Source: Paraspadella gotoi (Eukaryota; Chaetognatha). From it: a DNA stretch of 64,000 nt. The translations under genes were made by a program, and so were the position numbers. The number at the start of each line of letters is the position of its first letter. The first letter of the stretch is position 1. Below, one piece after another: positions 11,916 to 21,720 of the stretch. Below the pieces are notes generated by a model, which worked only from the letters and a program-made list of their open reading frames with translations, did no database searches and had not been told where the DNA came from. The DNA lies in NCBI GenBank assembly GCA_051294375.1, contig JBJCIZ010000028.1, positions 1,839,053 to 1,903,052 of the forward strand, written 5' to 3'.

Positions 11916-12425
11916 CATTTAATATATAAAAAGAAAAGAAGCATAATCAATTAGTGAAACAGGTTTTTTGTTTTTTTCCATTTAAACTCATTTCCACTCA
12001 AACGATTCCATCGAAACTTGATTTCCTGTTCAATCACACACTTTCCTACTCACATACAACATTTCAAGCTAATCGTCCCATCCACTCGTGAGCAATTGCT
12101 GTTAAAATAGTGAAATATATTTTATATTTTTTCCATTTAAACTCATTTCCACTCGGACGATTCCATCGAAACTTCATATCCAGCTCAATCACACACTTCC
12201 CTACCCACACACAAAATTTCATTGCAATCCATTCATCCAATCACGAGTAATTGGTGTTTTTTTGTTAAGGTGGGACGGACGGACGGACGGACATTTTTTT
12301 TTTCAGAATTTATCATAATTCGATGTTCTGACATGATATAAGTGAGTGCCTGACAATATTGAGGGGGCGGACCGACGGACAGACAAAGTGAAGTCGGGAT
12401 CTGCTGATAAGCAGATCCGACTAAA
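11820..12425 (+). mobile_element. hairpin-ended satellite-bearing repeat, copy 1
   Basis: Contains two tandem units of about 170 bp beginning TTTTTCCATTTAAACTCAT and passing through TTTCCTACCCACACACAAAAT, then an ACGG-rich stretch. A unique end of about 140 bp finishes with a hairpin: AGTCGG(G)ATCTGCT, loop GATA, AGCAGATCCGACT (12,392-12,422). The same order and the same terminal hairpin recur at 40,180-41,535. No protein is encoded. A non-autonomous element carrying internal satellite units is the likely nature. Confidence 0.7.
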
Positions 12426-12894
12426 AATAATGAAATTCCAATTACTCTCCAGAATCGCTAACAAATCGAATGTCCAGTTTCTCTTTTCTCCTCCAAGTTC
12501 ACTCGCTCTCTTCTTCTAATCGTTGAATCGATCGTTCGGCTGCTCGTGTTGTTGTTGTGTTGTTGTTGTTGTTGTCTTTTTAATTTTTGTTGTTGTTGTT
12601 GTTATCGTTTTTTATTGTCGTTGTTGTCATCGCAGGAGTATCCAGCCACAAGAATCAAATTCGGATCGGATCCTCGGGCGATCTCCGTAGGAAATGGAAT
12701 TTAAATCCTATTGGCATAGATGGAACCCGAACCGGCCAATCAGCTTGCAGAATCTTGCAGATTCTCTTCCATGACTATAAATAGACCTAGTTGGTTGTTG
12801 ATATTGACCAAGACTCCTGCGTGTGTCTCACCGTCACCTTTATTCTTAGAATAAAACTTCATTTTGATTTCACTCGCGGAGCAATTCTATAAGT

Positions 12895-12947
12895 CACTTT
12901 TCGGTCGGTCTGTCGGTCGGTCGGTATGTCTGTCCGTCGGTCTGTCT
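12895..12947. repeat. (GGTC/TGTC)n tetranucleotide repeat
   Basis: Imperfect GGTC, TGTC and CGTC units. Confidence 0.9.
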
Positions 12948-13106
12948 CACGTAAAAATGCATATAATTTGCTCTTTTGTTCAGACAGTAAAAAAACCTCA
13001 AATCTAAGGGACTCATAGCGCCGCCTTCAGGAAATTCTAAAACTAAAAAAAGTAAAAGATGGAATTTTGATGGAGTGCATATCATAAAAGAAAAGTTAAG
13101 AAAGTT

Positions 13107-13185
13107 ATGAAGTCATGTTATGTCATGTTATGTTATGTCATATCATGTCATGTTACGTCATGTAATGTCATGTCACGAGAAATAG
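13107..13185. repeat. (ATGTC/ATGTT) pentanucleotide repeat
   Basis: Successive ATGTT, ATGTC and ACGTC units form a degenerate 5-bp array; Cys/Met-rich translations of it are artefacts. Confidence 0.85.
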
Positions 13186-13514
13186 ACGTGATAAGGCAGT
13201 CATTGCGGCGCAACACATTTGAATTACCGTTTTTGTTCTTTAAATGTAGTGTTCTTGTTCTTGTTGTAATTGTCATTTTCGTTGTCGTTGTTGTCCATAT
13301 CATTGTTTTTATTGTTGTCGTTTTCGCTGTTTTTATCGTTGTTGTTGTTATCATCATCGTCGATTATAAGTGAATTATAAATAATAAGTGATAATAAATT
13401 AATAAATAAACAAATATATTAATAAATACGTAAAAAAAATTAATGTATTTAAATTAGATAATAATAAATAATAAAAATACAAATATATCCTAAATGATTA
13501 TCATAAATGATTAG

Positions 13515-13823
13515 TTCGTCCCGACGATGGAAGCGAATCAGATGCCAAGGTCCGACGCCGAGTGGAAGGGCGGGGATGTGCTCGTGGACAGACGGGAGAG
13601 ACTGTTTCTTCTTCGGCGGTCGATTCGACGAACCGTCGGCGTCGAACCTCCAAGGCGGCGAAAGAGACTCCGGCGGTCTCACCAACCAACTCGTCCGCTT
13701 CTCTCCGTCGACGAAGCGATGGGCGGACGTCGACACGAAGGGACCAAGACCCAAGCCGAGATACGGGGCGGGATGCGCGGCGGTGAAGGCGAAGGCTTAT
13801 GTCTTTGGCGGAGATGGGATCAG
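13515..13823 (+). CDS. Kelch-repeat protein, exon A
   Basis: Two Kelch blades are visible. The frame starts SSRRWKRIRCQGPTPSGRAG, then CFFFGGRFDE with an insert, LVRFSPSTKRWADVDTKGPR, PRYGAGCAAV and YVFGGDG. The W-x-G-PxxRxGH-like-FGG pattern is typical of Kelch beta-propellers, which act as protein-interaction scaffolds. The exon is bounded by ATTAG and CAG/GTGGGA and ends in phase 2. That phase joins exactly to exon B to give GDGIS-YGTINNLW, a continuous Kelch blade, so this is real coding sequence. No start codon can be assigned: the ATG at 13,507 lies before the acceptor. Codon use and GC are far above the AT-rich introns. Confidence 0.9.
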
Positions 13824-14096
13824 GTGGGATGATTAAACGAATTAGATGTTAATTTTAATTTTTTAAATGAATTTTTTTTTTAAATACGAGATAAACTTGA
13901 TCCTCTTTCTTTTTTTCTTCTTTTTTTCTTTTTTTCAAATCTAATTTTTCAATCACACCATTTATCTAATGATAATTAGTAATTTAATCCTGGAAGCGAT
14001 TATTTCAATTGTCTTCTATTAAAGAGAACGAGAAATTTGACAGTATTTAATAAGTGATATTTAAGAATAAGCTTGTACGAGACAAACGAATCACAA

Positions 14097-14202
<106 letters not shown>

Positions 14203-14359
14203 AAGCAAAAAATTTTCGTCCAAAACCAGTGACCATTTGGTCGTTGTGGCATTTTCCACACTATGTAAATAATATAGTAAGAAATCTAAAACTAACATTG
14301 AATAAACATGACTGTTTTCACAGAGTAATTACTTTTAAACCAAATTTAATTCTTTAAAG

Positions 14360-14508
14360 TTATGGTACCATCAACAACCTTTGGTGCTTCGACATGAAGT
14401 CTTCTTCTTGGACAGAAATCGTCGTCATCTCAGCGCCAAAGCCTTTCCCTTACCCATGCCCAAATCTGATCGCCGTCAGTCAGCATCAAATCCTTCTCGT
14501 CGGCGGAG
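14360..14508 (+). CDS. Kelch-repeat protein, exon B
   Basis: Begins one base before TATGGTACC after a TTAAAG acceptor and ends at GGAG/GTATTT (phase 1). It encodes YGTINNLWCFDMKSSSWTEI, a Pro-rich loop, then NLIAVSQHQILLVGGG across the next junction: the LWxFD...W...GG core of one Kelch blade. Both junction phases agree with the neighbouring exons. The other frame through this exon (start at 14,381) is a shadow. Confidence 0.9.
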
Positions 14509-14699
14509 GTATTTGACTTTTACGGAAGAGAGACACTTGCATATAAGTGGTAGAACATTATGAAATTTTTTTTATAAGTTACTAAAGTTTTGTTTGCGAT
14601 CTTATACAGGATTAATGTGGCTGTTTATTTGTAAGCTAAAATTTGAAAACGTTTTAATCTTGATTAGTCTTGATTTATAAAACAACTTTTCATTATTAG

Positions 14700-14929
14700 G
14701 GTCGAAGGGCGAAACGTGGCTTTTCGACCTGGAGACGAAGAAGTGGAGCAAAGGGGACGATCTTCCGGCGCAGGAAGGCAAAACCAGGTTCGTAATCACG
14801 GAGCGGGCGCTCGTGGGGTGAAGCGTCTTCGTCGTTGGCGGAGACCGAAGAGAGGAATCATTAATCGATCTTCTCTTCTCACGTCATCAAGATTCGACTC
14901 TGGGACTAAACTCGATCCTCGGAAGGAGG
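14700..14929 (+). CDS. Kelch-repeat protein, exon C, with in-frame TGA
   Basis: Phase 1 entry after ATTATTAG gives GGG-SKGETWLFDLETKKWSKGDD, another Kelch blade. The frame continues through RFVITERALVG, meets TGA at 14,819-14,821, then reads SVFVVGGDRREE, the next FVVGGD strand in the same frame. The exon ends AGG/GTAAAT in phase 0. The stop therefore sits inside a blade that is otherwise intact. It may be a nonsense allele, a base error, or a small indel pair nearby. A donor-like CAG/GTTCGT at 14,786 could end the exon earlier, but that would discard the FVVGGD strand. Confidence 0.8.
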
Positions 14930-15134
14930 GTAAATTTTTTAGTAAACTTTTATAAATATTTATTAATAAAAACCAATAATTACAATTAAAAGACTATGCG
15001 AAAAATTATAAAGAGCCAGAAATGTTTTTTTTTTAAATTACTTTTCATTGCTTTTTGGCAATTTGTTGCTTAGATTAAACCATTAAGAATAAAAATGATA
15101 ATCATTTGTTAGAAAAATTTTTTTTCTCTATTAG

Positions 15135-15158
15135 ATTCCCCATTTTGGAGGGACCTGA
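15135..15158 (+). CDS. possible last Kelch-gene exon
   Basis: A strong acceptor (TTTTTTTCTCTATTAG) precedes 15,135. In the phase left by exon C the frame reads eight codons, IPHFGGT-stop. If exon C carries a one-base error, a longer frame runs instead (SPFWRDLIGIHDSEHDW..., 15,137-15,262). The acceptor is convincing; which frame is used is not. Confidence 0.4.
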   Translation: MPHFGGT

Positions 15159-15262
15159 TTGGTATACATGATTCGGAACATGATTGGTCAACTTCAACAC
15201 GTGCCGTTCTTCGAGTCCCTTCATCCAAACGTATTGCGAATCTTCTTTCTATCATGATTTGA

Positions 15263-16013
15263 CAAAACTATTTCCGCAACAACTGTCTCTCAATTGTCTT
15301 TCATTAATCAAAGTTAAAAGTAGTGATTTGATTGAATTTTTTGTTGTTGTCACAAGACGTCACGTGACAAAGCGTGACAAGCCGTAACCGAGAGTGACTC
15401 ACTGTAGCGTGACATCGTTAGGGAAAGAAGATCGTGGAAGAGACGGCGTGGGGGAATCGTCGATGGCAGAATCAAGGATTGAGAAGTTTTAGAAATGAGC
15501 AAACAAGTTTGGGCAAACAATGTCGGATCTGACCACTACAATTTAGCGGTAAATTAGATGATAAATTATGATTAATCTTGTTGAAGTGACTCAAATGACG
15601 ACGACGACAAAGATGACGACGACGACGACAAAGACGACGACAAAGACGACGACGGTGACCTTACTATTCACCACTGGTGAACCTCACCACTCAACCGTTT
15701 AGCGGAGGAACGTTCCTCACCCACGTAACCGATTACTTACCGTTGAGAGTTACAAACTTTAATTCTGTAATTATCTGTTATTTTGGTTTTTGTTATATTT
15801 TCCTTTGTTATGATTTTTACTTGATCTCTTTGCCATGGTTTTTGAACAACGTAAATATTTGATCGCGAAAAACGTCTTATTATAAAATAATCATTTGAGA
15901 GTCGCCACGTTGTAATATTTTAAAATTTATTTTATTTTTAATTTTAAAATTTCTAATTTATTGTCGTCATTCGTCACTTCACAAATCAAATCGAATCAAA
16001 ATGTGATTTTTAC
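15263..16013. other. intergenic/intronic DNA with GAC-rich patch
   Basis: Contains the second copy of the 29-bp motif (15,501-15,530) and a GAC/GACAAA tract at 15,596-15,655. On the minus strand a CAACG/GTAAGT donor at about 15,738 follows a frame of roughly 60 codons that could be a third exon of the minus-strand gene, but no acceptor was found. Confidence 0.35.
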
Positions 16014-16236
16014 CTGGAGGAAGCAACATGGACGCCGGCGTCAGGGACGGTCGGAGCGAAAGAATCTGAAGATAAACCGGAGGCGCTGTCTCATTTTCGT
16101 CCTTTTTATTTTCTTTCTCATTGTCTTTCTCTTTGTCCTTTTTATTTTCCTTCTCATTGTGTTTTTCTTTGTCCTTCTTTTCCTTTTCTTTCTTCTTCTC
16201 TTTGTCCTTTTCTAGTTTGTCCTGAGCCTTTTCGGC
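16014..16236 (-). CDS. Lys/Glu-rich second exon of the same minus-strand gene
   Basis: Frame opens AEKAQDKLEKDKEKKKEKE, continues through NEKENKKDKEKDNEKENKK repeats and ends VYLQILSLRPSLTPASMLLP before a CCAG/GTAAAA donor (phase 1). The upstream limit is an AATAAG acceptor in phase 0, matching the first exon. KENKKDxEKxNE repeats suggest a charged helical segment. The non-repetitive end and the consensus donor support coding. Later exons were not identified. Frames on the plus strand here (Phe/Leu-rich) are shadows. Confidence 0.6.
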
Positions 16237-16582
16237 CTTATTTTCCCAGAACGAAAAGAATTAAATTTAGGTTAAGGGTAGGGATTAGAGTTAAAGATGA
16301 TGTTGAGGATACGGATTAGGGTTTAAGATTAAAGATTTTGGGTTAAGGTTAGAGATTAAGGATTAGGTTAGGGTTAAGGTTAGGAGGTTAAGCGATTAGG
16401 ACAGAGTTAGGAATTCGGCTTAAAGATTTAATATAGCATTCAATAATGTATAACTATAAAGGTTAAATTAAATTAAATTAAATTAGGGTTAAATTAAATT
16501 AAATTTAAGTTAAATCTTAAGGTTAAAATTAAATCCTAGGATTGAAGGAACAGAATTGGGGCGCTCTTGGAAAATAGAGCCG
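16233..16582 (-). mobile_element. TIR element forming the intron (introner-like)
   Basis: The ends are near inverted repeats. On the plus strand the left end is CGGCCTTATTTTCCCAGAAC; the right end is GCGCTCTTGGAAAATAGAGC followed by CG. The interior is degenerate TTAGGGTTAAG-type sequence. On the minus strand the inferred intron (GT 16,593-16,592 to AG 16,238-16,237) overlaps this element almost exactly, and the acceptor AG lies in the terminal GGGAAAATAAGG. Related elements occur at 34,046-34,262, 52,314-52,735 and 63,388-63,640. Confidence 0.65.
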
Positions 16583-16593
16583 AATTGTCAAAC

Positions 16594-17082
16594 ATATTCA
16601 TCGTCTTTGTCCTCGTCGTTGAAGACATTTTTTGAGACTTTGTCGTCGTCGTTATTCCTTGTCTCTGGATATTTTTTCTTATTTTCAACATTTTCTTCGT
16701 ATTCTCTGTCGCTTTGGACTATTTTGTCGTCGTCGTCGTCGTCGTCGTTTATATCCTTTTGTTTCGCTTCGTCATTCCCGCCATTTCCGTCTCCTCTCCC
16801 GAATTCCCGAGTCTCGAACAAAATCCTCCCTTCGTTTTCCCCGAGCTCCGCCAGAGGCGCCGTCGTCTTCCTCGTCGTCGCGGCGGGAAAATTCGACAAA
16901 AGAGCATCGAGGTTTTTTTTCTTATCGAGACGATACGGAGATACGGAGAGAGCGGATGAAAGGTCGTTGTCGTTGTTGTTGTTCTTTCTGTTGATGTTGC
17001 TGTTTCTGCTGTAGAGATCGTAATTGATGTAGAAATTGTAAACGTCGAGTCTCTGGTCGGAATTGGAAAATACTGTCGTCAT
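16594..17082 (-). CDS. Asp/Asn-rich protein of unknown function, first exon
   Basis: Starts MTTVFSNSDQRLDVYNFYIN and runs 163 codons to DDEY before a GT donor at 16,593. It holds Asn-rich (NRKNNNNDND), mixed (ALLSNFPAATTRKTTAPL) and Asp-rich segments, with no signal peptide or known domain. Unlike the simple-repeat frames around it, the first 110 residues have varied composition. The ORF reads only two more codons past the donor (Val, then stop), and splicing in phase 0 joins it to the Lys/Glu-rich exon downstream. Likely disordered and charged; function not assignable. Confidence 0.6.
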
Positions 17083-17447
17083 ATTTCGTTTTAAAAAAGT
17101 TGAGAGGGAATAAAAAAAAGTTTACTTTTGATTGTTTGATTATATTTTGGGTTTTTAAATTAAATCCGTTCGATTTATAATTGTTTAGTTTTTTTATTAT
17201 TAGTTAATTTGTTTCGTTGGTTTGTTCGTTTTTTTACTTTTTGTTTATCTATAAAATTTTTGTATTAAAATTAGTGAACGTTGAATGAAAGAATTTTTTT
17301 TCTCCAAAATAAGTAAATACTCGGGGAAAAGAAATTGACTCTTAAATTAAATTAAATTAATTATCAAAATTAATACTTATCTTTTTGACCTAAAACGAGT
17401 AAAAGAGTCGAAACATGTCCGATATTTACTATTATTGTAAATAAACT
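17083..17447. other. 5' flank of the minus-strand gene
   Basis: AT-rich with no exon. Possible promoter region for the gene starting at 17,082 (-), but no defined element was seen. Confidence 0.4.
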
Positions 17448-18116
17448 TTGCCGTCGCCAAAACAAACAAAATTTCTTGCCCTTAAACCCAAAAATGAAAG
17501 AATAAAAATGGGCAAAAAAAAAAAGGGTAGTACACAGGAGCCCAAAAAATGTAGCTTTTGTACTTTTTTTTATGTCCAACTGAGTTTTTCATGTCTTTTT
17601 CTTTTTTTTCTTTTTTTTCTTTCTTTTTTTTTTCTTTTTTTTTCGTTTTCCTCCAAGGAGAAGAAAAGGACGAATTCTCTTCCTACCAAAAAAAAATTGG
17701 AAGACGACGACGACGACGATGACGACGACGAAGACGACAAAAATGACAACGACGATGACAACAACAACGACAACGACGATGAACATGACGACGACGAAGA
17801 CGACGGCGATGATGATGATGACGATGAAGATGACAACGACGACGACGATGAAAACAACAACGACAATGACGACGAAAACTACGACGATGAAGATGACGAC
17901 GACGAAGTAAACGACGACGATGACAATGACAATAACGACGAAGACGACAACGATGACGACGACGACGACGATAACGACGACGACGATAACGACATCTCTT
18001 CCACCAAAGACGAAGGAAATCAAAATTCGTTAACGATTCTCTTTTCCCCGAAGAGAGAGAGAGAGAGGAGAGATGATGATACGAGAGAGAGAGAGAGAGA
18101 GGGAGAGAGGGTCTAA
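17448..18116 (+). other. Asp-rich low-complexity frame (GAC/GAT tract)
   Basis: A 222-codon frame: a basic start (MPSPKQTKFLALKPK), a Phe/Ser run from poly-T, then about 115 codons that are almost only Asp, Asn and Glu, then ISSTKDEGNQNSLTILFSPK and Arg-Glu from a GA repeat. Only the non-repetitive segment near 17,995-18,050 looks protein-like. The duplicate at 31,290-31,660 is frame-broken. Most likely a trinucleotide repeat; an Asp-rich exon is possible. Confidence 0.4.
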
Positions 18117-18170
18117 GGCTCTTTTTAAAACTAATATAATCTACCATAGTCTCAAGCTTCACCGAGTTGT

Positions 18171-18233
<63 letters not shown>

Positions 18234-18779
18234 GCACTTGTATAGTGTATACGTAAGTTTTTCTAGATCAAATGATCGAGAGATTTTGTGGTAAGGTTAT
18301 TTATTCGTGGGAGACAGAGGGACCTTTGTGGATGGAGAAGAAAGACAGAGAGAGAGGAAGATAGATGGATAGAGAGAGAGAGATGAGAGAGAGGAGAAGA
18401 GAGAAGAGAGAGATGAGAAGGAGAGAGAGAGAGCGGAGAAGGAAAAAAAATATTAGAAAAAAATAAATAAAATCCCCTAGTTTATTTGTGCAAAATAATA
18501 CTATAAAATTATCCATTGTGTATTATTATCCGTAATCAAACCAGACCTACTTCCTTCATTGATATATACATAATATATATATATATATAACTATTATAGA
18601 GAGAGAAAAAAATAAAAAGACAGAATGAAGGAAGAAAGGACAGACAGAAAATAATGAAAGAAAGGAGAGAAAGAAAAGAAAAGATAGGAGGAAAGAAAGA
18701 GATGAAAAGATAAAGAGGAAAGAAGATAGGTAAGAAGAAGGAAAGAAAAAATGAATAGATAAAGAGAAGAGAAGATAGG
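17685..18779 (+). repeat. duplicated segment, clean copy
   Basis: From the GAC tract through the GA and CT microsatellites to the GAAGATAGG at 18,771-18,779, the order and unique spacers match 31,295-32,380. Shared spacers include TTATTCGTGGGAGACAGAGG and AGGACAGACAGAA. This copy is interrupted at 18,780 by the LTR element. Confidence 0.9.
18174..18227. repeat. (CT)n microsatellite
   Basis: Nearly pure CT run inside the duplicated segment. Confidence 0.95.
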
Positions 18780-18966
18780 TGTTACGAAATAACTATCTTT
18801 AATATTTCGAGTAAAATCCAGCTTTCTACCTTTTCCCCGTTGCTCTTGCTCTTATTACTGACATCGAAAATGCTTCCATTCTAGGATCGACACGACATCT
18901 TTAGGCTCTTTCTTTTGTTTATACTTTAAGTACAGAATTTCCGAGGCAGTGTACAGTGATTCTGCA
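18780..18966 (+). mobile_element. 5' LTR of a retroelement
   Basis: Starts TGTTACGAAATAACT directly at the point where the other copy of the flanking duplication continues uninterrupted, and ends TTCTGCA before a primer-site-like TTGGTGCCCGTTGATTTCG. The motif AAGTACARRRTTTCCGAGGCAG recurs in a related LTR at 37,132-37,306, also followed by a TTGG-T-GCC-type site. These are typical TG...CA LTR limits. The matching 3' LTR was not found before the gap at 30,919. Confidence 0.65.
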
Positions 18967-21395
18967 TTGGTGCCCGTTGATTTCGAAGATTTCGATTAAG
19001 ATTCTTATCGAATTTCTACCACGTGGCATCTTCAGAAATCTCAAAGTTGTCCACTGGTTTTTAGTTCTTTTCAGAGCATTAGAAACTCTTATTCAGAATA
19101 TCTCGGAATCTTATTTTTTGTTGTGACGCTGGTGTTGGTGGACTTTTCTATGAGAGAAGCATCTCTATTTTTGCATATTATTGGCTTCAGAAACAAGTAA
19201 GAAAAGACACTTTAATTTATTATATTTTGCTGAGTTTGTACTAAATGTTTTTGTTATTCTTTGCCAGGACTTCTAACTCCCTTTTACAGACTTACATCTA
19301 CATTCGTCAAGTCCTGGGCTTCGTAGATCGTCGTCCTTCGGCCTTAGCCGACGTCATCTACGCAGACTTTGTCGTCATCATCTCCAGGGCCGTCTTGACG
19401 GCGCCATCGTCTCATTCTGCGCCTTTTTTACCCGATTCCATCTGGTCTTCAATGCGCAGAATTAGTCCAGTCAGTTAGAATTTCAAAGACGCCCACTTCC
19501 CGAACCTTAGTTTCAATACATTTAGAAGTCATTCGTTTGCGGAACACCTGCTCAAGTGCTTCGTCGAAGGCCTCTCTAATCCTCAACGGAATCTGCGGAG
19601 ACGTTTAGGGAAGAAGATCCACCACGTCGCCTCTAGGTGCGGAATGAATCGACGTTCATCATCGGAGGTCCTTGCAACGCCTTCGGACGGACGCTAAGAT
19701 CCGGCGGCGCCTTCGCGGAACTGCTTTCATTGGATTAGGGATTCCTCGAACAGCGACGACGGCCGTCGAGCGTATTTGGAGACGTTGACGGATTTTTTGC
19801 GTCGCCGCTTCCTTCTCGATATGCAGTGAGATTGAAGTTCGGATTCGATTTCGCTTTTTATTTCTTTCAAACTTTCTCGTCTTCTGGCTTGCACCGACTT
19901 CGTGAAAGCTTTCCTGCGACTTCAAACGCCGCCTTCAGCTGCCATCCAGCGGCGACGAATAGGATCGCGGAGAAATAACAGCGCGCCAAGCAATCAAATT
20001 GCGTCGCAGAAGCTCGAGTGCCGAAAGTCCCTCCAGGGAATCCCCTTTCAGGCGTCTTTTGTGGACTCGCGTAAATTCACGTATTCTCGTCTTGTAAGAC
20101 GAGATTCAGCTCGCTCTAGTGCGGCGAATGAAAACTATCATATCGACAACTTTCACGTGTATACAGCCGGACTTGATACCCTCTCCCAAACTTAGCCATC
20201 GAGATATCGACAACCTTCTTCCACGGCGGAACATGGCACAACTCCGACGCAGCAATCCTATCAGGAATGCAACATCTTCCTACGTAACCTCCTACGTCGA
20301 ACTCGTGTGGTCGAAGGCACAAGCGATTTTCGTACGATCGCGCAGCGCCGCCCCGACGGAGAAAACATCGCGGAAGCCAACGGCGGATAGATTCACTCAA
20401 AGGCAATTTGCTGGGAAGTCAATTTTTTTCCGGGGTTCCACGATTGCCAAGAGGTAGATGAATGACGAGGCATTGGAACTTTTCGGAGCTCCTCGATCGC
20501 CTTCAGAAACATCCTCGGCATTGCCGCCAAGCTCAATTCGCGGGCTAAATTCTATGTCGACACGGCTGTTTCATCGTAGTAATCCTCTCTTGAAAAAGCA
20601 TGCACATCGACATTGGTCTTCTCGTATCCCACACTACCGCGCGCGCCTCGATGCAGAAGGAATCGATTATGAGTTCTTAGCGTCTGTCGAGTCTCAAACC
20701 ATCCCGACGACGACTACGCTGCGTCCATCCCCGACCATTATGCGGATCCCCCTCCACCGACTCGTAACCTAGAAGATGACGTCGAATCAAAGCATAATCA
20801 GATATTGAACCGCCGTTTCGGCGTTGACGGAATGATCAGCGCCACAGAGAGAAATGCCAACTTCACTCATTTCAAACTATCGACTCCGCAGCGGAATTGC
20901 GACTGCACAGCTATCGAGATCTGCCCCCTGCACGCTACGCGGCGAAGGGTATTGAGGGTCAGAGGCTGCGACTGTCGCTTGCACAGGAACGAACGATGAG
21001 AAACAGAGTCTTCAATCAAACATCAATCTTGTCGCAAGAGAATACAAGAAGTGGCTCGATTATTGATGAAGCGTATGATCTCGCGTCCTCACTGGCTCTC
21101 GAATGGTGATGAGGTTTGCCAGGATTCTTGTACAAGATTCGGACTCTTCATGGAGCATCGGGATATATGAGAGAGTTGCGTGAATCGACGGAGATCGACG
21201 TGTGTACCGCCGCTGCCGCCGAAAAACGCAAGTGAGGCACCGGAGAATGGAATAAAGAAGTGATTTTGCAGGGATGATACCGCGGTTAGTAGAACAGCGT
21301 AGATCTTCTGCGCCTCACGAAGTCGAGAGAGACTGTTTCAACGTCTTACGCCTTCAACGACATCGCGTACCGGCCGAGTGGGGTCGTACTCAATT
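18967..21395 (+). mobile_element. LTR-retroelement internal remnant, frame-broken
   Basis: GC rises sharply after the LTR and open frames become frequent but short, switching frame many times (19,245-19,478, 20,119-20,457, 20,458-20,772, 20,805-21,109). The stretch at about 20,990-21,100 reads RNRVFNQ and, in other frames, NLVAREYKKWLDY, resembling the region before a BEL/Pao reverse transcriptase; this match is weak. I cannot assign further domains. Likely one retroelement with many indels. Confidence 0.5.
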
Positions 21396-21720
21396 ACACT
21401 CTCCCCCTGCATGAGCCCTCTCTCCAACAGAGATATGTCATCTCCCAAATCCTCCGCCCGCGGGGCGCTCTAGGGCCGCCCCATGGGGGCAGGACTATTC
21501 CAGGTGGGAAGGCCAGCAAAAAATGGTCATTGAAGGGGGCGCCCCCTCTGCGATTGCCTACAGGGGGCCGCCCCAGGGGTTCCCCCTGGCGGCCAACATT
21601 TTGCAGGTCTATTAGGGCCGCCCCTAATGCTTTGCCCCCCTGGGCGCACAAAAAAAGTGCGTGATGGCAGCGAAACCCTTTTGGCCGGAGCAAAAACTGC
21701 TCCCCCAGGGGCCAAGTTAA
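21396..21720. repeat. GC-rich CCCC/GGGG cluster, copy 1
   Basis: Dense alternation of C and G runs with CCCCAGGGGTTCCCCCTGG at its core. Core and order (down to GCNCAAAAAAAG) are shared with the cluster at 23,595-23,830. Non-coding; able to form many hairpins. Confidence 0.7.

Noticed and set aside
12638-12782. Frame after a CATCGCAG acceptor (SSHKNQIRIGSSGDLRRKW...)
   Set aside because: The acceptor is plausible but the peptide matches nothing known, it has no linked exon, and neighbouring frames look similar.
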